From Flavobacterium gawalongense (GTDB lineage Bacteria > Bacteroidota > Bacteroidia > Flavobacteriales > Flavobacteriaceae), in NCBI RefSeq assembly GCF_007097265.1, contig NZ_VJZP01000008.1, forward strand, positions 62,001 to 126,000: 64,000 nucleotides of DNA. The letters run 5' to 3'. The position numbers and the translations under genes are program-made. This document shows, one piece after another, positions 25,147-33,426 of this stretch. The notes beneath the pieces were generated by a model, which worked only from the letters and a program-made list of their open reading frames with translations, was not told the origin of the DNA and did not search any database. How positions within the stretch are numbered: position 1 is the stretch's first letter; the number at the start of each line of letters is the position of its first letter.

Positions 25147-26235
25147 CTAAAATTTAAAATACTTTTCCAATAATAATTTAGCGGCTGCAAAGGGTGAAGT
25201 TTCATCATTTTGCACCGCTTTTTTAGTTGAATCCAATAATTGCTGAATTTCAGGATGATTGTAAAAATTCAATTTCAACTGTTCGTTGATAGTTTCCAGC
25301 ATCCAATATTGGTTTTGCTCTTTTCGCTTTTCAAAGAAATAATTATTGTCTTTTGTCAGCTCCAGAAATTGCTCAATAGTTTTCCAAACATCACTTATTC
25401 CTTCATGAGTAATCGCACTGCAAGTGGCAGTTGAGGGAATCCAACCTGATTTTTTTGCGGGAAAAAGATGCAGTGCTCTGTTGAATTCTAGTTTTGCTAA
25501 ATTGGCTTTTCTAATATTGTCACCATCTGCTTTATTGATGACAATGGCGTCGGCCATTTCCATAATGCCGCGTTTAATGCCTTGTAATTCATCACCAGCA
25601 CCAGAGATTTTTAATAATAAAAAAAAGTCAACCATGCTGTGAACCGCAGTTTCGCTTTGTCCAACACCAACGGTTTCTATAATAATCGTGTCAAAACCTG
25701 CTGCTTCACAAAGGGTAATCGTTTCTCTGGTTTTTCGTGCAACGCCACCCAATGTTTCCCCCGATGCTGAAGGACGAATAAAAGCATTTTCATCTTTAAC
25801 TAATTCTTCCATTCGGGTTTTGTCACCCAAAATACTTCCATGCGATATGGTGCTGCTGGGATCAACAGCCAAAACAGCCACTTTCTTGCCTAAACTGGTC
25901 AAATATTTTCCAAAAGCTTCAATAAAAGTACTTTTTCCAACACCTGGAACTCCTGTAACTCCTATTCTTACGGATTTATTAGCGTGAGGTAAACAAGCAT
26001 TTATTACTTCATTGGCTTTCGCCAAATGATTGCTATTTGTGCTTTCAACCAGTGTAATCGCTCGACTCAACGCTGTTATGTTTCCTGCTAAAATTCCACC
26101 GACCAATTCTTGAGAAGAAGGCTGAACTTTTCTAATTTTTTTGATGTTCTCAACAGCAATTGGACTGATAATTTCAGGGGGAGAAATTCCAGGTTTTTCG
26201 TGTAAGGCGCTAGGGTGATTTTTTTTATTCGACAA
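25147..26235 (-). CDS. meaB: Methylmalonyl-CoA mutase-associated GTPase MeaB
   Basis: G3E-family P-loop GTPase that gates cofactor loading and protects B12-dependent methylmalonyl-CoA mutase. Walker A GVPGVGKS is at 95-102; IIETVGVGQSE (switch/Walker B) and NKAD (base recognition) follow. Start set to the TTG at 26235 (362 residues, MSNKKNHPSALHEKP) because the ATG at 26283 lies within the -33 box of a good promoter. No mutase gene is in the window. Its 3' end exists as a second, broken copy at 23946. Confidence 0.9.
   Translation of the reverse strand: MSNKKNHPSALHEKPGISPPEIISPIAVENIKKIRKVQPSSQELVGGILAGNITALSRAITLVESTNSNHLAKANEVINACLPHANKSVRIGVTGVPGVGKSTFIEAFGKYLTSLGKKVAVLAVDPSSTISHGSILGDKTRMEELVKDENAFIRPSASGETLGGVARKTRETITLCEAAGFDTIIIETVGVGQSETAVHSMVDFFLLLKISGAGDELQGIKRGIMEMADAIVINKADGDNIRKANLAKLEFNRALHLFPAKKSGWIPSTATCSAITHEGISDVWKTIEQFLELTKDNNYFFEKRKEQNQYWMLETINEQLKLNFYNHPEIQQLLDSTKKAVQNDETSPFAAAKLLLEKYFKF
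25181..25226 (+). terminator. Plus-strand hairpin inside the meaB 3' coding end
   Basis: GCGGCTGCAAA...TTTTGCACCGC folds into a stem followed by TTTTTT on the plus strand, 69 bases after the orphan secreted gene stops. These bases also encode antisense the last residues of MeaB, so a terminator and coding sequence overlap. Confidence 0.5.
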
Positions 26236-26253
26236 AACTATTTTTTTGAAAAG

Positions 26254-26284
26254 TAAAAGTAGTGAAAACAAAAACAGTTTCAAA
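26254..26284 (-). promoter_or_regulatory. meaB promoter
   Basis: Minus strand: TTTG (26281-26284), 19-base spacer, TACTTTTA (26254-26261). Predicted start of transcription near 26247, about 12 bases before the TTG codon. It overlaps the terminator of the upstream gene. Confidence 0.65.
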
Positions 26285-26310
26285 AAGCGATTGCCTTATG
26301 AAACTGTTTT
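26271..26310 (-). terminator. Terminator of the oxidoreductase gene
   Basis: Stem GAAACTGTTTT/AAAACAGTTTC (11 bp, 18-base loop). On the minus strand it leads into TGTTTTC. It shares bases with the meaB promoter. Confidence 0.6.
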
Positions 26311-26331
26311 ATTTAAAAATGATAATCCAAA

Positions 26332-26979
26332 TTAGTAAGCAGCTGTAAAGCGAACCTGATGATGTTTTGGATTTTCAACTTCATCAGCAATAACAACTGC
26401 TAAATCTTCTACAGATAAAATACTTCTTTGATTTTCATCAAAAACAGGATTGTCTAATCCCAAACGATATTTCCCGGTTCTTCCTGTAGTAATTCCTTGG
26501 TGCATTTCAAAAGCCGGACTAAAAAATGCCCAGTCTAAATCTTTTTCTTCTTTAATGATGTTTAAATAATCCCTTGCTGCTGTTGCTCCTGCATAATATT
26601 CTTTTGGAAAATCGGGTGTGTCTACTGCTTGTAGATTTGGAGCAACAAACAAACTTCCTCCACCGCCAATGGTAATAAATCGTTTGACTCCTGATTTTTT
26701 AACCGCTTCTTGAATCGCTTTTGAACCTTCAAGAAAATCAGTGTATAAATTTGGATTGGTCCATCCAGCATTGAAAGCACTTATTACCACATCATTTCCT
26801 GCAATAATTTTAGATAGTTTTTCAACGTTATTTATGTCTGCTTTCTCCCATTTGACAGTTGCGTTTTCATCATTTTTAGGATTTCTTGCTATGGCAGTAA
26901 CCTCGTGATTGCGACTTGCTAATTCATTTAAAATGGTTGAACCTACAAATCCTGTGGCTCCGATAATTGCGATTTTCAT
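26332..26979 (-). CDS. NAD(P)-binding oxidoreductase (NmrA/YwnB-like)
   Basis: 215 residues with a Rossmann fold: GATGFVG (residues 7-13), DVVISAFNAG near 63-72, and an atypical SDR core without the YxxxK dyad. Similar proteins (YwnB, NmrA-like) are induced under redox or disulfide stress. The gene follows the Rrf2 regulator by 57 bases, as ywnB lies near the Rrf2 gene ywnA in Bacillus, and shares a predicted operator with it. Confidence 0.8.
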   Translation of the reverse strand: MKIAIIGATGFVGSTILNELASRNHEVTAIARNPKNDENATVKWEKADINNVEKLSKIIAGNDVVISAFNAGWTNPNLYTDFLEGSKAIQEAVKKSGVKRFITIGGGGSLFVAPNLQAVDTPDFPKEYYAGATAARDYLNIIKEEKDLDWAFFSPAFEMHQGITTGRTGKYRLGLDNPVFDENQRSILSVEDLAVVIADEVENPKHHQVRFTAAY

Positions 26980-26996
26980 AATTGTATGTATTTAAA

Positions 26997-27015
26997 AGTA
27001 ATAAAAAATGTTACA
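26997..27015. promoter_or_regulatory. Predicted Rrf2 operator, copy 2
   Basis: AGTAATAAAAAATGTTACA, matching 16 of 19 positions of the palindrome ahead of the Rrf2 gene; it lies 18 bases upstream of the oxidoreductase ATG. Confidence 0.55.
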
Positions 27016-27036
27016 GTTTAATTCAAAAAAATAGTT

Positions 27037-27444
27037 TTAAAATTTATTAGAAAAATCTTCCAAGGAAATACCACTTAATTGCAAACTGATTTTTTCGTTG
27101 ATGTTTTCATATAAGTTTTCTAAGTTTTTATTGATTTGTTTTCCAACAGGGCAATCTGGATTGGGTTCGTTTTTAGAAAAACCTAAAGTAACCGTGTCAA
27201 AAGTCATTTTAAAAATGGCATCCAATGAAATATTTGAGGCGGATTTCAACAATCTTGTTCCGCCATTTTTGCCTTCTTTACTTTCTACAATATTGTTTTT
27301 CTTCAAGTTTGCTATTTCCTTTCTTACCAAAACAGGATGTAAATTCATGCTTCCCGCTATAAATTCAGAAGATAAATATTCGTCTGGAAATTTAGAGAGT
27401 AAAGTAAGAATATGTATGGTTATTGCAAATTTACCTGAAATCAT
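27037..27444 (-). CDS. Rrf2 family transcriptional regulator
   Basis: 135 residues. N-terminal winged helix (residues 1-65: KFAITIHILTLLS, SSEFIAGSMNLHPVLVRKEIANLKK, a wing with GKNGGTRLLK). Only one cysteine is present, in NPDCPVGK near residue 99, so it is not the three-cysteine iron-sulfur type (IscR/NsrR) but the YwnA/HypR-like branch, where thiols or small ligands are sensed. Matching palindromes ahead of it and of the next gene suggest self-control. Confidence 0.88.
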   Translation of the reverse strand: MISGKFAITIHILTLLSKFPDEYLSSEFIAGSMNLHPVLVRKEIANLKKNNIVESKEGKNGGTRLLKSASNISLDAIFKMTFDTVTLGFSKNEPNPDCPVGKQINKNLENLYENINEKISLQLSGISLEDFSNKF

Positions 27445-27446
27445 AC

Positions 27447-27465
27447 TGTAATAAAATATATTACA
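27447..27465. promoter_or_regulatory. Predicted Rrf2 operator, copy 1
   Basis: TGTAATA-N5-TATTACA, a perfect 7+7 inverted repeat directly ahead of the Rrf2 ATG (27444), touching its -7 box. A similar 19-mer precedes the oxidoreductase gene. Confidence 0.6.
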
Positions 27466-27493
27466 AATTTACAATTAAAAATGGAATTACCAA
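27464..27493 (-). promoter_or_regulatory. Promoter of the Rrf2-oxidoreductase operon
   Basis: Minus strand: TTG (27491-27493), 19-base spacer, TAAATTTG (27464-27471). The predicted operator covers the transcription start. Confidence 0.65.
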
Positions 27494-27565
27494 GTTTTTT
27501 ATTTTTTTAACATAATGGAAAAATCAAAATGATGATTTCACTCTTTTCTAAATAAATTTAAGTGG

Positions 27566-27573
27566 TATTTTTG
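27566..27573 (+). promoter_or_regulatory. -7 box of the AEC transporter gene
   Basis: TATTTTTG followed by C, 16 bases before the ATG at 27590. Confidence 0.55.
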
Positions 27574-27589
27574 CATTCAATTCTACACT

Positions 27590-28501
27590 ATGAATAACAT
27601 TATTTTAATCTTCGTTTGTTTATTTCTTGGAATCGTATTGCAAAAGGTGAAACGTTTTCCGTCCAATACTTACAAGGTGTTAAATAATGTGGTTATTTAT
27701 TTTTGTCTTCCCGCCTTAGCCTTATATTATATTCCAAAAATTGAATGGAATAATAAGCTGTTGTATCCAATCGGCGTAACATGGATTGGTTTTATAGTTT
27801 CGTATTTGTTTTTTAGCTTTTTAGGAAATAAATTGGGTTGGTCAAAAAAACTTACGGGTTGTTTAATTATAACTGCCGGTTTAGGCAATACTTCATTTTT
27901 AGGGTTTCCAATTATCCAAGCTTTATATGGCGAAGAAGGTTTAAAGACCGCAATTCTGGTAGATCAGCCGGGTACTTTTGTAGTGCTTTCAACCTTAGGA
28001 ATTCTTGTGGCAACTTTGTATTCTTCTGGAAGTCCAAGTGGATTTCATATTGCAAAAAAAATAGTGTTCTTCCCTCCATTTATTACTTTTCTGTTGGCTT
28101 GTTTAATGAATGTCTTCAATTTTGATTTCCACGAATATATTCAGTTTGTTTTACAAAAAACTGGAAGTTTAATGACTCCCTTGGCAATGCTTTCCGTTGG
28201 ATTGCAATTACGATTTGATAGGAAAAGCCAACATTGGAAATTTTTAGGATTGGGACTTTTGTATAAATTAATGTTGACTCCGGCTCTAATATATTTATTG
28301 TATGTTGTAATTTTAGACCAAAATTCAAAAACGATTCAAGTATCCATAATGGAAGCTGCTATGGCTCCAATGATTACAGCAAGTATTCTAGCCACTTCTC
28401 ATGGTTTAAAACCCAGATTGAGTAGCATGATGATTGGTTTTGGCATACCATTATCTTTCGTAACATTGGTGTTTTGGTATTTCGTGGCACAGTTTATTTA
28501 A
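27590..28501 (+). CDS. AEC (auxin efflux carrier) family transporter
   Basis: 303 residues with about ten membrane helices in two inverted halves, starting IILIFVCLFLGIVLQK; helix-breaking segments CLPALALYYIP and GLGNTSFLGFP are family features. Bacterial members export or import organic acids such as malate; the substrate is unknown. An MFS gene follows after 26 bases, so both are probably one unit. Confidence 0.87.
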   Translation: MNNIILIFVCLFLGIVLQKVKRFPSNTYKVLNNVVIYFCLPALALYYIPKIEWNNKLLYPIGVTWIGFIVSYLFFSFLGNKLGWSKKLTGCLIITAGLGNTSFLGFPIIQALYGEEGLKTAILVDQPGTFVVLSTLGILVATLYSSGSPSGFHIAKKIVFFPPFITFLLACLMNVFNFDFHEYIQFVLQKTGSLMTPLAMLSVGLQLRFDRKSQHWKFLGLGLLYKLMLTPALIYLLYVVILDQNSKTIQVSIMEAAMAPMITASILATSHGLKPRLSSMMIGFGIPLSFVTLVFWYFVAQFI

Positions 28502-28527
28502 TTTTCAGCACCTTTTATTATTAGAAT

Positions 28528-29751
28528 ATGAATATTTCCTCAGCAACAGTATCACAAACCATCAACGCTCCAATTGTTCAAAAAACAGTTTATTCTGTCT
28601 TATTTTCAATAGCTTTTGCACATTTGTTAAATGATTTAATGCAGTCGGTTATCCCTTCGACCTATCCAATATTAAAAGAAAATTTTAATCTTAGTTTCAC
28701 TCAAATTGGATTGATAACATTCGTTTTTCAACTTACAGCTTCTATTTTACAACCTTTTATAGGTTTTTATACGGATAAATATCCAAAACCGTATTCTTTA
28801 GTAATTGCGATGTTATTTACTATTACTGGATTGGGATTTTTATCGATTTCAACTTCTTTTTGGATGTTGTTGGTGTCAGTTGCATTTGTAGGAATTGGTT
28901 CTTCCATATTTCATCCGGAAGCGTCTCGTGTTGCTTATTTAGGATCAGGAGGAAAGCGAGGTTTGGCACAATCTATTTTTCAATTGGGTGGGAATTCAGG
29001 AAGTGCAATTGGTCCTTTATTAGTCGCTTTAATTGTTGCTCCTTTTGGACAATCGAATATAATATGGTTTGTAATAGTGGGTATTTTAGGAATCATTATT
29101 TTGTCCCAAATTGCGCTGTGGTATCAAAATCATTTGAATCTTCGAGCTGCAAAAAAAATAGTTGCTGAAGATGTTGCTGTCCCCTTATCCAAAAGAAAAA
29201 TTAATATAGCATTAGCAGTTTTATTGTTGTTGATATTTTCCAAGTTTTTCTATATGGCGAGTATGTCAAGTTATTTTACTTTTTATCTCATGCATAAATT
29301 TGGGCTTACGATACAAGAATCGCAGTTTCATTTGTTTCTGTTTTTAGCTTCGGTAGCTGCAGGAACATTGATTGGTGGGCCTTTGGGAGATCGTTTTGGT
29401 AGAAAGTATATCATTTGGATTTCGATACTTGGAGCAGCGCCATTCACTTTATTATTGCCTTATGCTGATTTATTTTGGACAGGAGTATTATCGGTTATCA
29501 TTGGAATCGTTATCGCTTCAGCGTTTTCAGCAATTTTAGTTTTTGCACAAGAATTAATGCCAGGAAAAGTTGGAATGATTTCCGGACTTTTTTTCGGTTT
29601 TGCCTTTGGAATGGGAGGTTTAGGTTCTGCAATTCTTGGTTATGTTGCAGATCAAACCAGTATTGAATACGTTTATAAATTAAGTTCTTTTCTACCGCTG
29701 ATTGGCGTTTTTACTTATTTCTTGCCCAATATGAAAAAGAAAGCTGCTTAA
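28528..29751 (+). CDS. MFS transporter, Fsr (fosmidomycin resistance)-like
   Basis: 407 residues, 12 membrane helices. The segment AHLLNDLMQSVIPSTYPILKE in helix 1-2 is characteristic of the Fsr branch of the major facilitator superfamily, and GDRFGRKYIIW in the second half is the conserved loop motif. Fsr exports fosmidomycin in E. coli; the native role is unclear. Probably co-transcribed with the AEC gene upstream; the peroxiredoxin gene follows 82 bases later. Confidence 0.87.
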   Translation: MNISSATVSQTINAPIVQKTVYSVLFSIAFAHLLNDLMQSVIPSTYPILKENFNLSFTQIGLITFVFQLTASILQPFIGFYTDKYPKPYSLVIAMLFTITGLGFLSISTSFWMLLVSVAFVGIGSSIFHPEASRVAYLGSGGKRGLAQSIFQLGGNSGSAIGPLLVALIVAPFGQSNIIWFVIVGILGIIILSQIALWYQNHLNLRAAKKIVAEDVAVPLSKRKINIALAVLLLLIFSKFFYMASMSSYFTFYLMHKFGLTIQESQFHLFLFLASVAAGTLIGGPLGDRFGRKYIIWISILGAAPFTLLLPYADLFWTGVLSVIIGIVIASAFSAILVFAQELMPGKVGMISGLFFGFAFGMGGLGSAILGYVADQTSIEYVYKLSSFLPLIGVFTYFLPNMKKKAA

Positions 29752-29833
29752 GTTAATTTATACTTTATTTATAATTTTCATTGTAGGTGCTATTGTTTTT
29801 TTATTTAATTTTAAAAGATAAAAACAAAAACTC

Positions 29834-30472
29834 ATGGCAACATTACGATTAGGAGATATAGCTCCAGATTTTGAGGCAGAAACTACTCAAGGAAAAATAA
29901 AATTTCATGAATGGCTAGGTAATTCTTGGGGCGTGTTATTTTCGCACCCTGCTGATTTTACACCTGTTTGTACCACTGAATTAGGGACTGTGGCTAATTA
30001 TTATCCTGAATTTGAAAAGAGAAATGTAAAAGTGATCGCGTTGAGCGTTGACGGATTAGATTCTCATATGGAATGGATTAAAGACATAAACGAAACTCAA
30101 AACACCACAGTTAACTTTCCAATTATTGCCGATGAAGATAAGCATGTAGCAAAATTGTATGATATGATTCATCCCAATGCCAATGAGAACTTTACGGTTC
30201 GTTCCGTTTTTATAATTGGACCTGACAAAAAAATAAAATTAACGCTCACTTATCCTGCATCAACCGGAAGAAATTTTGATGAATTACTTCGTGTAATTGA
30301 TAGTTTACAGCTGACAGCACATTATAGCGTTGCGACCCCTGCAAACTGGAAAGATGGAGAAAAAGTGGTTATTTCAACAGCTGTTAAAGATGAAGATATT
30401 GCCGAAAAATTCCCAAAAGGATATGAAAGAGTAAAACCGTATTTAAGAATGACTCCGCAGCCTAATAGGTAA
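29834..30472 (+). CDS. 1-Cys peroxiredoxin (Prx6 type)
   Basis: 212 residues. The peroxidatic cysteine C46 sits in HPADFTPVCTTELG (PxxxTxxC). No other cysteine occurs in the chain, so it must be re-reduced by an external thiol. The extended C-terminal dimer domain (about 160-212, with PANWKDGEKVVI) marks the Prx6 group. It reduces peroxides and lipid peroxides in the cytoplasm. A strong terminator ends the unit. Confidence 0.95.
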   Translation: MATLRLGDIAPDFEAETTQGKIKFHEWLGNSWGVLFSHPADFTPVCTTELGTVANYYPEFEKRNVKVIALSVDGLDSHMEWIKDINETQNTTVNFPIIADEDKHVAKLYDMIHPNANENFTVRSVFIIGPDKKIKLTLTYPASTGRNFDELLRVIDSLQLTAHYSVATPANWKDGEKVVISTAVKDEDIAEKFPKGYERVKPYLRMTPQPNR

Positions 30473-30501
30473 TTATTTTTCTGGAATACTAATTTGAGCA
30501 T

Positions 30502-30541
30502 AAAAAAAGTGCAATGAGAATATTTTCATTGCACTTTTTTT
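30502..30541. terminator. Terminator between peroxiredoxin and DMT genes
   Basis: A 16-bp perfect stem (AAAAAAAGTGCAATGA and its complement, 8-base loop) with runs of A and T on either end; works for both convergent genes. Confidence 0.9.
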
Positions 30542-30564
30542 ATTTCTATTGAGCCATGAAACAG

Positions 30565-31446
30565 TTACTTCCGATTGGTTATCAATAAACCGCTAATAAT
30601 GATTCCCATGCTTATAATCTGCGTTATTACAATAGCCTGGCCCAGAAAAAAATAAGCTAAAATTCCACTGAATACAGGAATTAAATAATAAATCAATGCT
30701 GTTTTCGAGGTCCCTATCAACCGAATCGCTTCATTCCATAAATAGAAAGAAACTAGGGAAGCAAAGATGCCAACATACGTGGTAATCAGTACTGTTTTAG
30801 AATCAAAAATCACCTTTTTATAGAGAATATGTTCCCAAATATAAAAAGGAAACAGCATAATAGTACCGATTACAAAAACACTAAATAAAAATACTTTTGG
30901 GGTTAACCCATCTGGTTTTTGTCGGACTAATATGGTGTAACAGGCAAAAAAGAAACAAGACACGAGCATCAATACATCTCCAATTGTAAAGTTAATATGC
31001 AGCAATGCTTGTAGGGAACCTTTGGTAATAAGAACCAAAACTCCTGTAATTATGGTTACAATTCCAATTATTTTTATAGTGGACACTTTTTCTTTAAAAG
31101 CAATTCTGGAGAGGACGACAATAAATAGCGGAATCGAAATGGCTATTAAAGATAAATTGACGGCACTTGTTGTTTTTCCTGCAAAATAGATTAACGTGTT
31201 AAAAATAGTGATGCCTAATACCGCCGTAAGCATAAGATAACGAATGTGTTTCTTTATAATGGTAAAACTTTCAATAGTACTTTTAATTGCTAATGGAGCC
31301 AAAACGATACAAGCAATTGTCCAGCGCCAAAAAGCCAATCCAATTGGAGGAATGTGCCCTTTAATACCGCTGGCAATTACCATATTTACTGACCAAAGTA
31401 AAGTGGCTAATAAGGCAAAAAATACCCCTTTAGTTTGATTGTTCAT
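30565..31446 (-). CDS. EamA/DMT family transporter
   Basis: 293 residues made of two EamA repeats with ten membrane helices (first repeat opening GVFFALLATLLWSVNMVIASGI, second near residue 150). Drug/metabolite transporters of this type export amino acids or other metabolites; the substrate is unknown. The start lies 6 bases past the Nudix gene stop, so the two are probably in one operon. Confidence 0.87.
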   Translation of the reverse strand: MNNQTKGVFFALLATLLWSVNMVIASGIKGHIPPIGLAFWRWTIACIVLAPLAIKSTIESFTIIKKHIRYLMLTAVLGITIFNTLIYFAGKTTSAVNLSLIAISIPLFIVVLSRIAFKEKVSTIKIIGIVTIITGVLVLITKGSLQALLHINFTIGDVLMLVSCFFFACYTILVRQKPDGLTPKVFLFSVFVIGTIMLFPFYIWEHILYKKVIFDSKTVLITTYVGIFASLVSFYLWNEAIRLIGTSKTALIYYLIPVFSGILAYFFLGQAIVITQIISMGIIISGLLITNRK

Positions 31447-31452
31447 CGTTAA

Positions 31453-32034
31453 TTAAACGAGATTTTTTATTTTGGCGTACTGTAACAACATAATGGTCTT
31501 GGCATCTTTTATTTCCCCAGATTCAATCATTGCGTAGGCTTCGTCATAGGACATTTCGATGACATCTATATTTTCCTCTTCGTGTTCGACTCCACCACCG
31601 TCACTGACTTTCATGGATTCGTCATATTCTCCAACAAACAGGTATAGGATTTCGGTTACTGCTCCGGGAGACATATACGTTTCCATTACTTTATCAACTT
31701 TAGTAATGCGGTATCCTGTTTCTTCTTCGGTTTCTCGAATGATGCATTGTTCGGGATGGTCTTCGTCTAAAAGTCCTGCACAAACTTCAATCATCATTCC
31801 AGTTTCATTTCCGTTAAGGTAAGTTGGCAAGCGAAACTGACGCGTTAGAATAACTGTTTTTTGTTGTGCGTTGTAAAGTAAAATGGCAGCACCATTTCCT
31901 CGATCATAAACTTCCCTTTTTTGGGTAATCCAGGAATCGTCTTTTTTTTGATAATCAAAAGTTACTTTGTTTAAGATGTACCAATTGTCAGAAAGTAATT
32001 CGGTTTTTTGTATTTTAATAGCTGGGTTTTTCAT
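31453..32034 (-). CDS. Nudix hydrolase, NudK (GDP-mannose pyrophosphatase)-like
   Basis: 193 residues, the same size as NudK. The Nudix box reads AGLLDEDHPEQCIIRETEEETGY (split here: AGLLDEDHP then EQCIIRETEEETGY), with the REtxEExG catalytic core and the NudK-like AGLLDxDxPE spacing. The N-terminal LSDNWYILNKVTFDYQ strand swap region also fits. It may hydrolyse GDP-mannose or ADP-ribose; I prefer NudK. Confidence 0.8.
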   Translation of the reverse strand: MKNPAIKIQKTELLSDNWYILNKVTFDYQKKDDSWITQKREVYDRGNGAAILLYNAQQKTVILTRQFRLPTYLNGNETGMMIEVCAGLLDEDHPEQCIIRETEEETGYRITKVDKVMETYMSPGAVTEILYLFVGEYDESMKVSDGGGVEHEEENIDVIEMSYDEAYAMIESGEIKDAKTIMLLQYAKIKNLV

Positions 32035-32057
32035 TCGTTGGGATTGGTTTATGAACT

Positions 32058-32088
32058 AAAAAAAACGCTCTGAATTTTCAGAGCGTTT
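32058..32088 (-). terminator. purA terminator
   Basis: Stem AAACGCTCTGA/TCAGAGCGTTT with an eight-T run on the minus strand, 8 bases beyond the purA stop. Confidence 0.9.
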
Positions 32089-32095
32089 AGTAATC

Positions 32096-33367
32096 TTATT
32101 TTAGAATAGTTTGCTTTCTGTCTGGTCCTACAGAAACTATTTTGATAGGAACTTCCACTTCTTTTTCTATGAATTCAATGTATTCTTTCAATTCGCTTGG
32201 TAATTCATCATAAGTAGTCATACCGGTTAAATCTTGATGCCATCCTTTGAAATCCTGATACACTGGAGTTACATTTTCCGGTTCGATGTTATAAGGGAAG
32301 TGAGAGATGTTTTTTCCTTTATAGTTGTATTCTGTACACACTTTTAAAGTTTCAAATCCTGAAAGGACATCGCCTTTCATCATCATTAATTGTGTTACAC
32401 CATTTACTTGAACAGCATATTTAAGTGCTACTAAGTCTAACCAGCCACAACGTCTTTGTCTTCCTGTAACAGATCCAAATTCATTTCCTACACGAGCCAT
32501 AGTTGCACCATCTTGGTCAAAAAGTTCAGTTGGGAATGGACCACTTCCTACGCGAGTTACGTAAGCTTTGAAAATTCCGTACACTTCTTTTATTTTATTT
32601 GGAGCAATTCCTAAACCAGTACAAGCACCAGCGGCAGTTGTATTGGACGAAGTTACAAATGGATACGTTCCAAAATCAACATCCAATAATGAACCTTGAG
32701 CTCCTTCACATAATATTGATTTTCCAGCTTTTTGTGCTTGGTGTAAATATTCTTCACTATCAATAAAATCTAATTTTTTTAATTCTTCGATAGCTTCAAA
32801 AAATTCTTTTTCTAATTCTTCTAAGTTATATTGGATAGCAACATCGTAGAATTTAATCATGGCTTCGTGCTTGTCAGCCAAAGCTCTGTAACGATCTGCA
32901 AAATCTTCCAATTCGATATCACCCACACGAAGACCATTTCTTCCTGTTTTGTCCATATAAGTTGGACCAATACCTTTTAATGTAGAGCCTATTTTTGCTT
33001 TACCTTTAGATGCCTCAGAAGCTGCGTCTAATAAACGGTGCGTAGGTAAAATTAAATGCGCTTTTCTTGAAATGATTAATTTGCTTTTGATGTCTAAATT
33101 AAATTTTTCAAGACCTTCGATTTCTTTTTGAAAAACAACAGGATCGATTACTACTCCGTTTCCAATGATATTTACGGCAGTTTTATGAAAAATACCTGAA
33201 GGAATAGTTCTAAGAACATGTTTTATTCCATCAAATTCCAAAGTATGTCCTGCATTTGGACCTCCTTGAAAACGAGCAATAATATCATAATTTGAAGTAA
33301 GAACATCAACAATTTTTCCTTTTCCTTCATCTCCCCATTGTAATCCTAGTAATAAATCTACGGTCAT
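32096..33367 (-). CDS. purA: Adenylosuccinate synthetase
   Basis: Joins IMP and aspartate with GTP, the first committed AMP step. 423 residues; the GTP-binding start LLLGLQWGDEGKGK (5-18), the IMP loop GGPNAGHT (about 35-42), STLKGIGPTYMDK and GRQRRCGWLD are all present. It lies 59 bases downstream of fur on the same strand without an evident promoter between, so co-transcription with fur is likely, followed by a strong terminator. Confidence 0.97.
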   Translation of the reverse strand: MTVDLLLGLQWGDEGKGKIVDVLTSNYDIIARFQGGPNAGHTLEFDGIKHVLRTIPSGIFHKTAVNIIGNGVVIDPVVFQKEIEGLEKFNLDIKSKLIISRKAHLILPTHRLLDAASEASKGKAKIGSTLKGIGPTYMDKTGRNGLRVGDIELEDFADRYRALADKHEAMIKFYDVAIQYNLEELEKEFFEAIEELKKLDFIDSEEYLHQAQKAGKSILCEGAQGSLLDVDFGTYPFVTSSNTTAAGACTGLGIAPNKIKEVYGIFKAYVTRVGSGPFPTELFDQDGATMARVGNEFGSVTGRQRRCGWLDLVALKYAVQVNGVTQLMMMKGDVLSGFETLKVCTEYNYKGKNISHFPYNIEPENVTPVYQDFKGWHQDLTGMTTYDELPSELKEYIEFIEKEVEVPIKIVSVGPDRKQTILK

Positions 33368-33426
33368 TCTATCTGTTATTTGTAGTTAGTTATATTATTC
33401 AAAGGACAACTAATAAGCTGTCCGTA

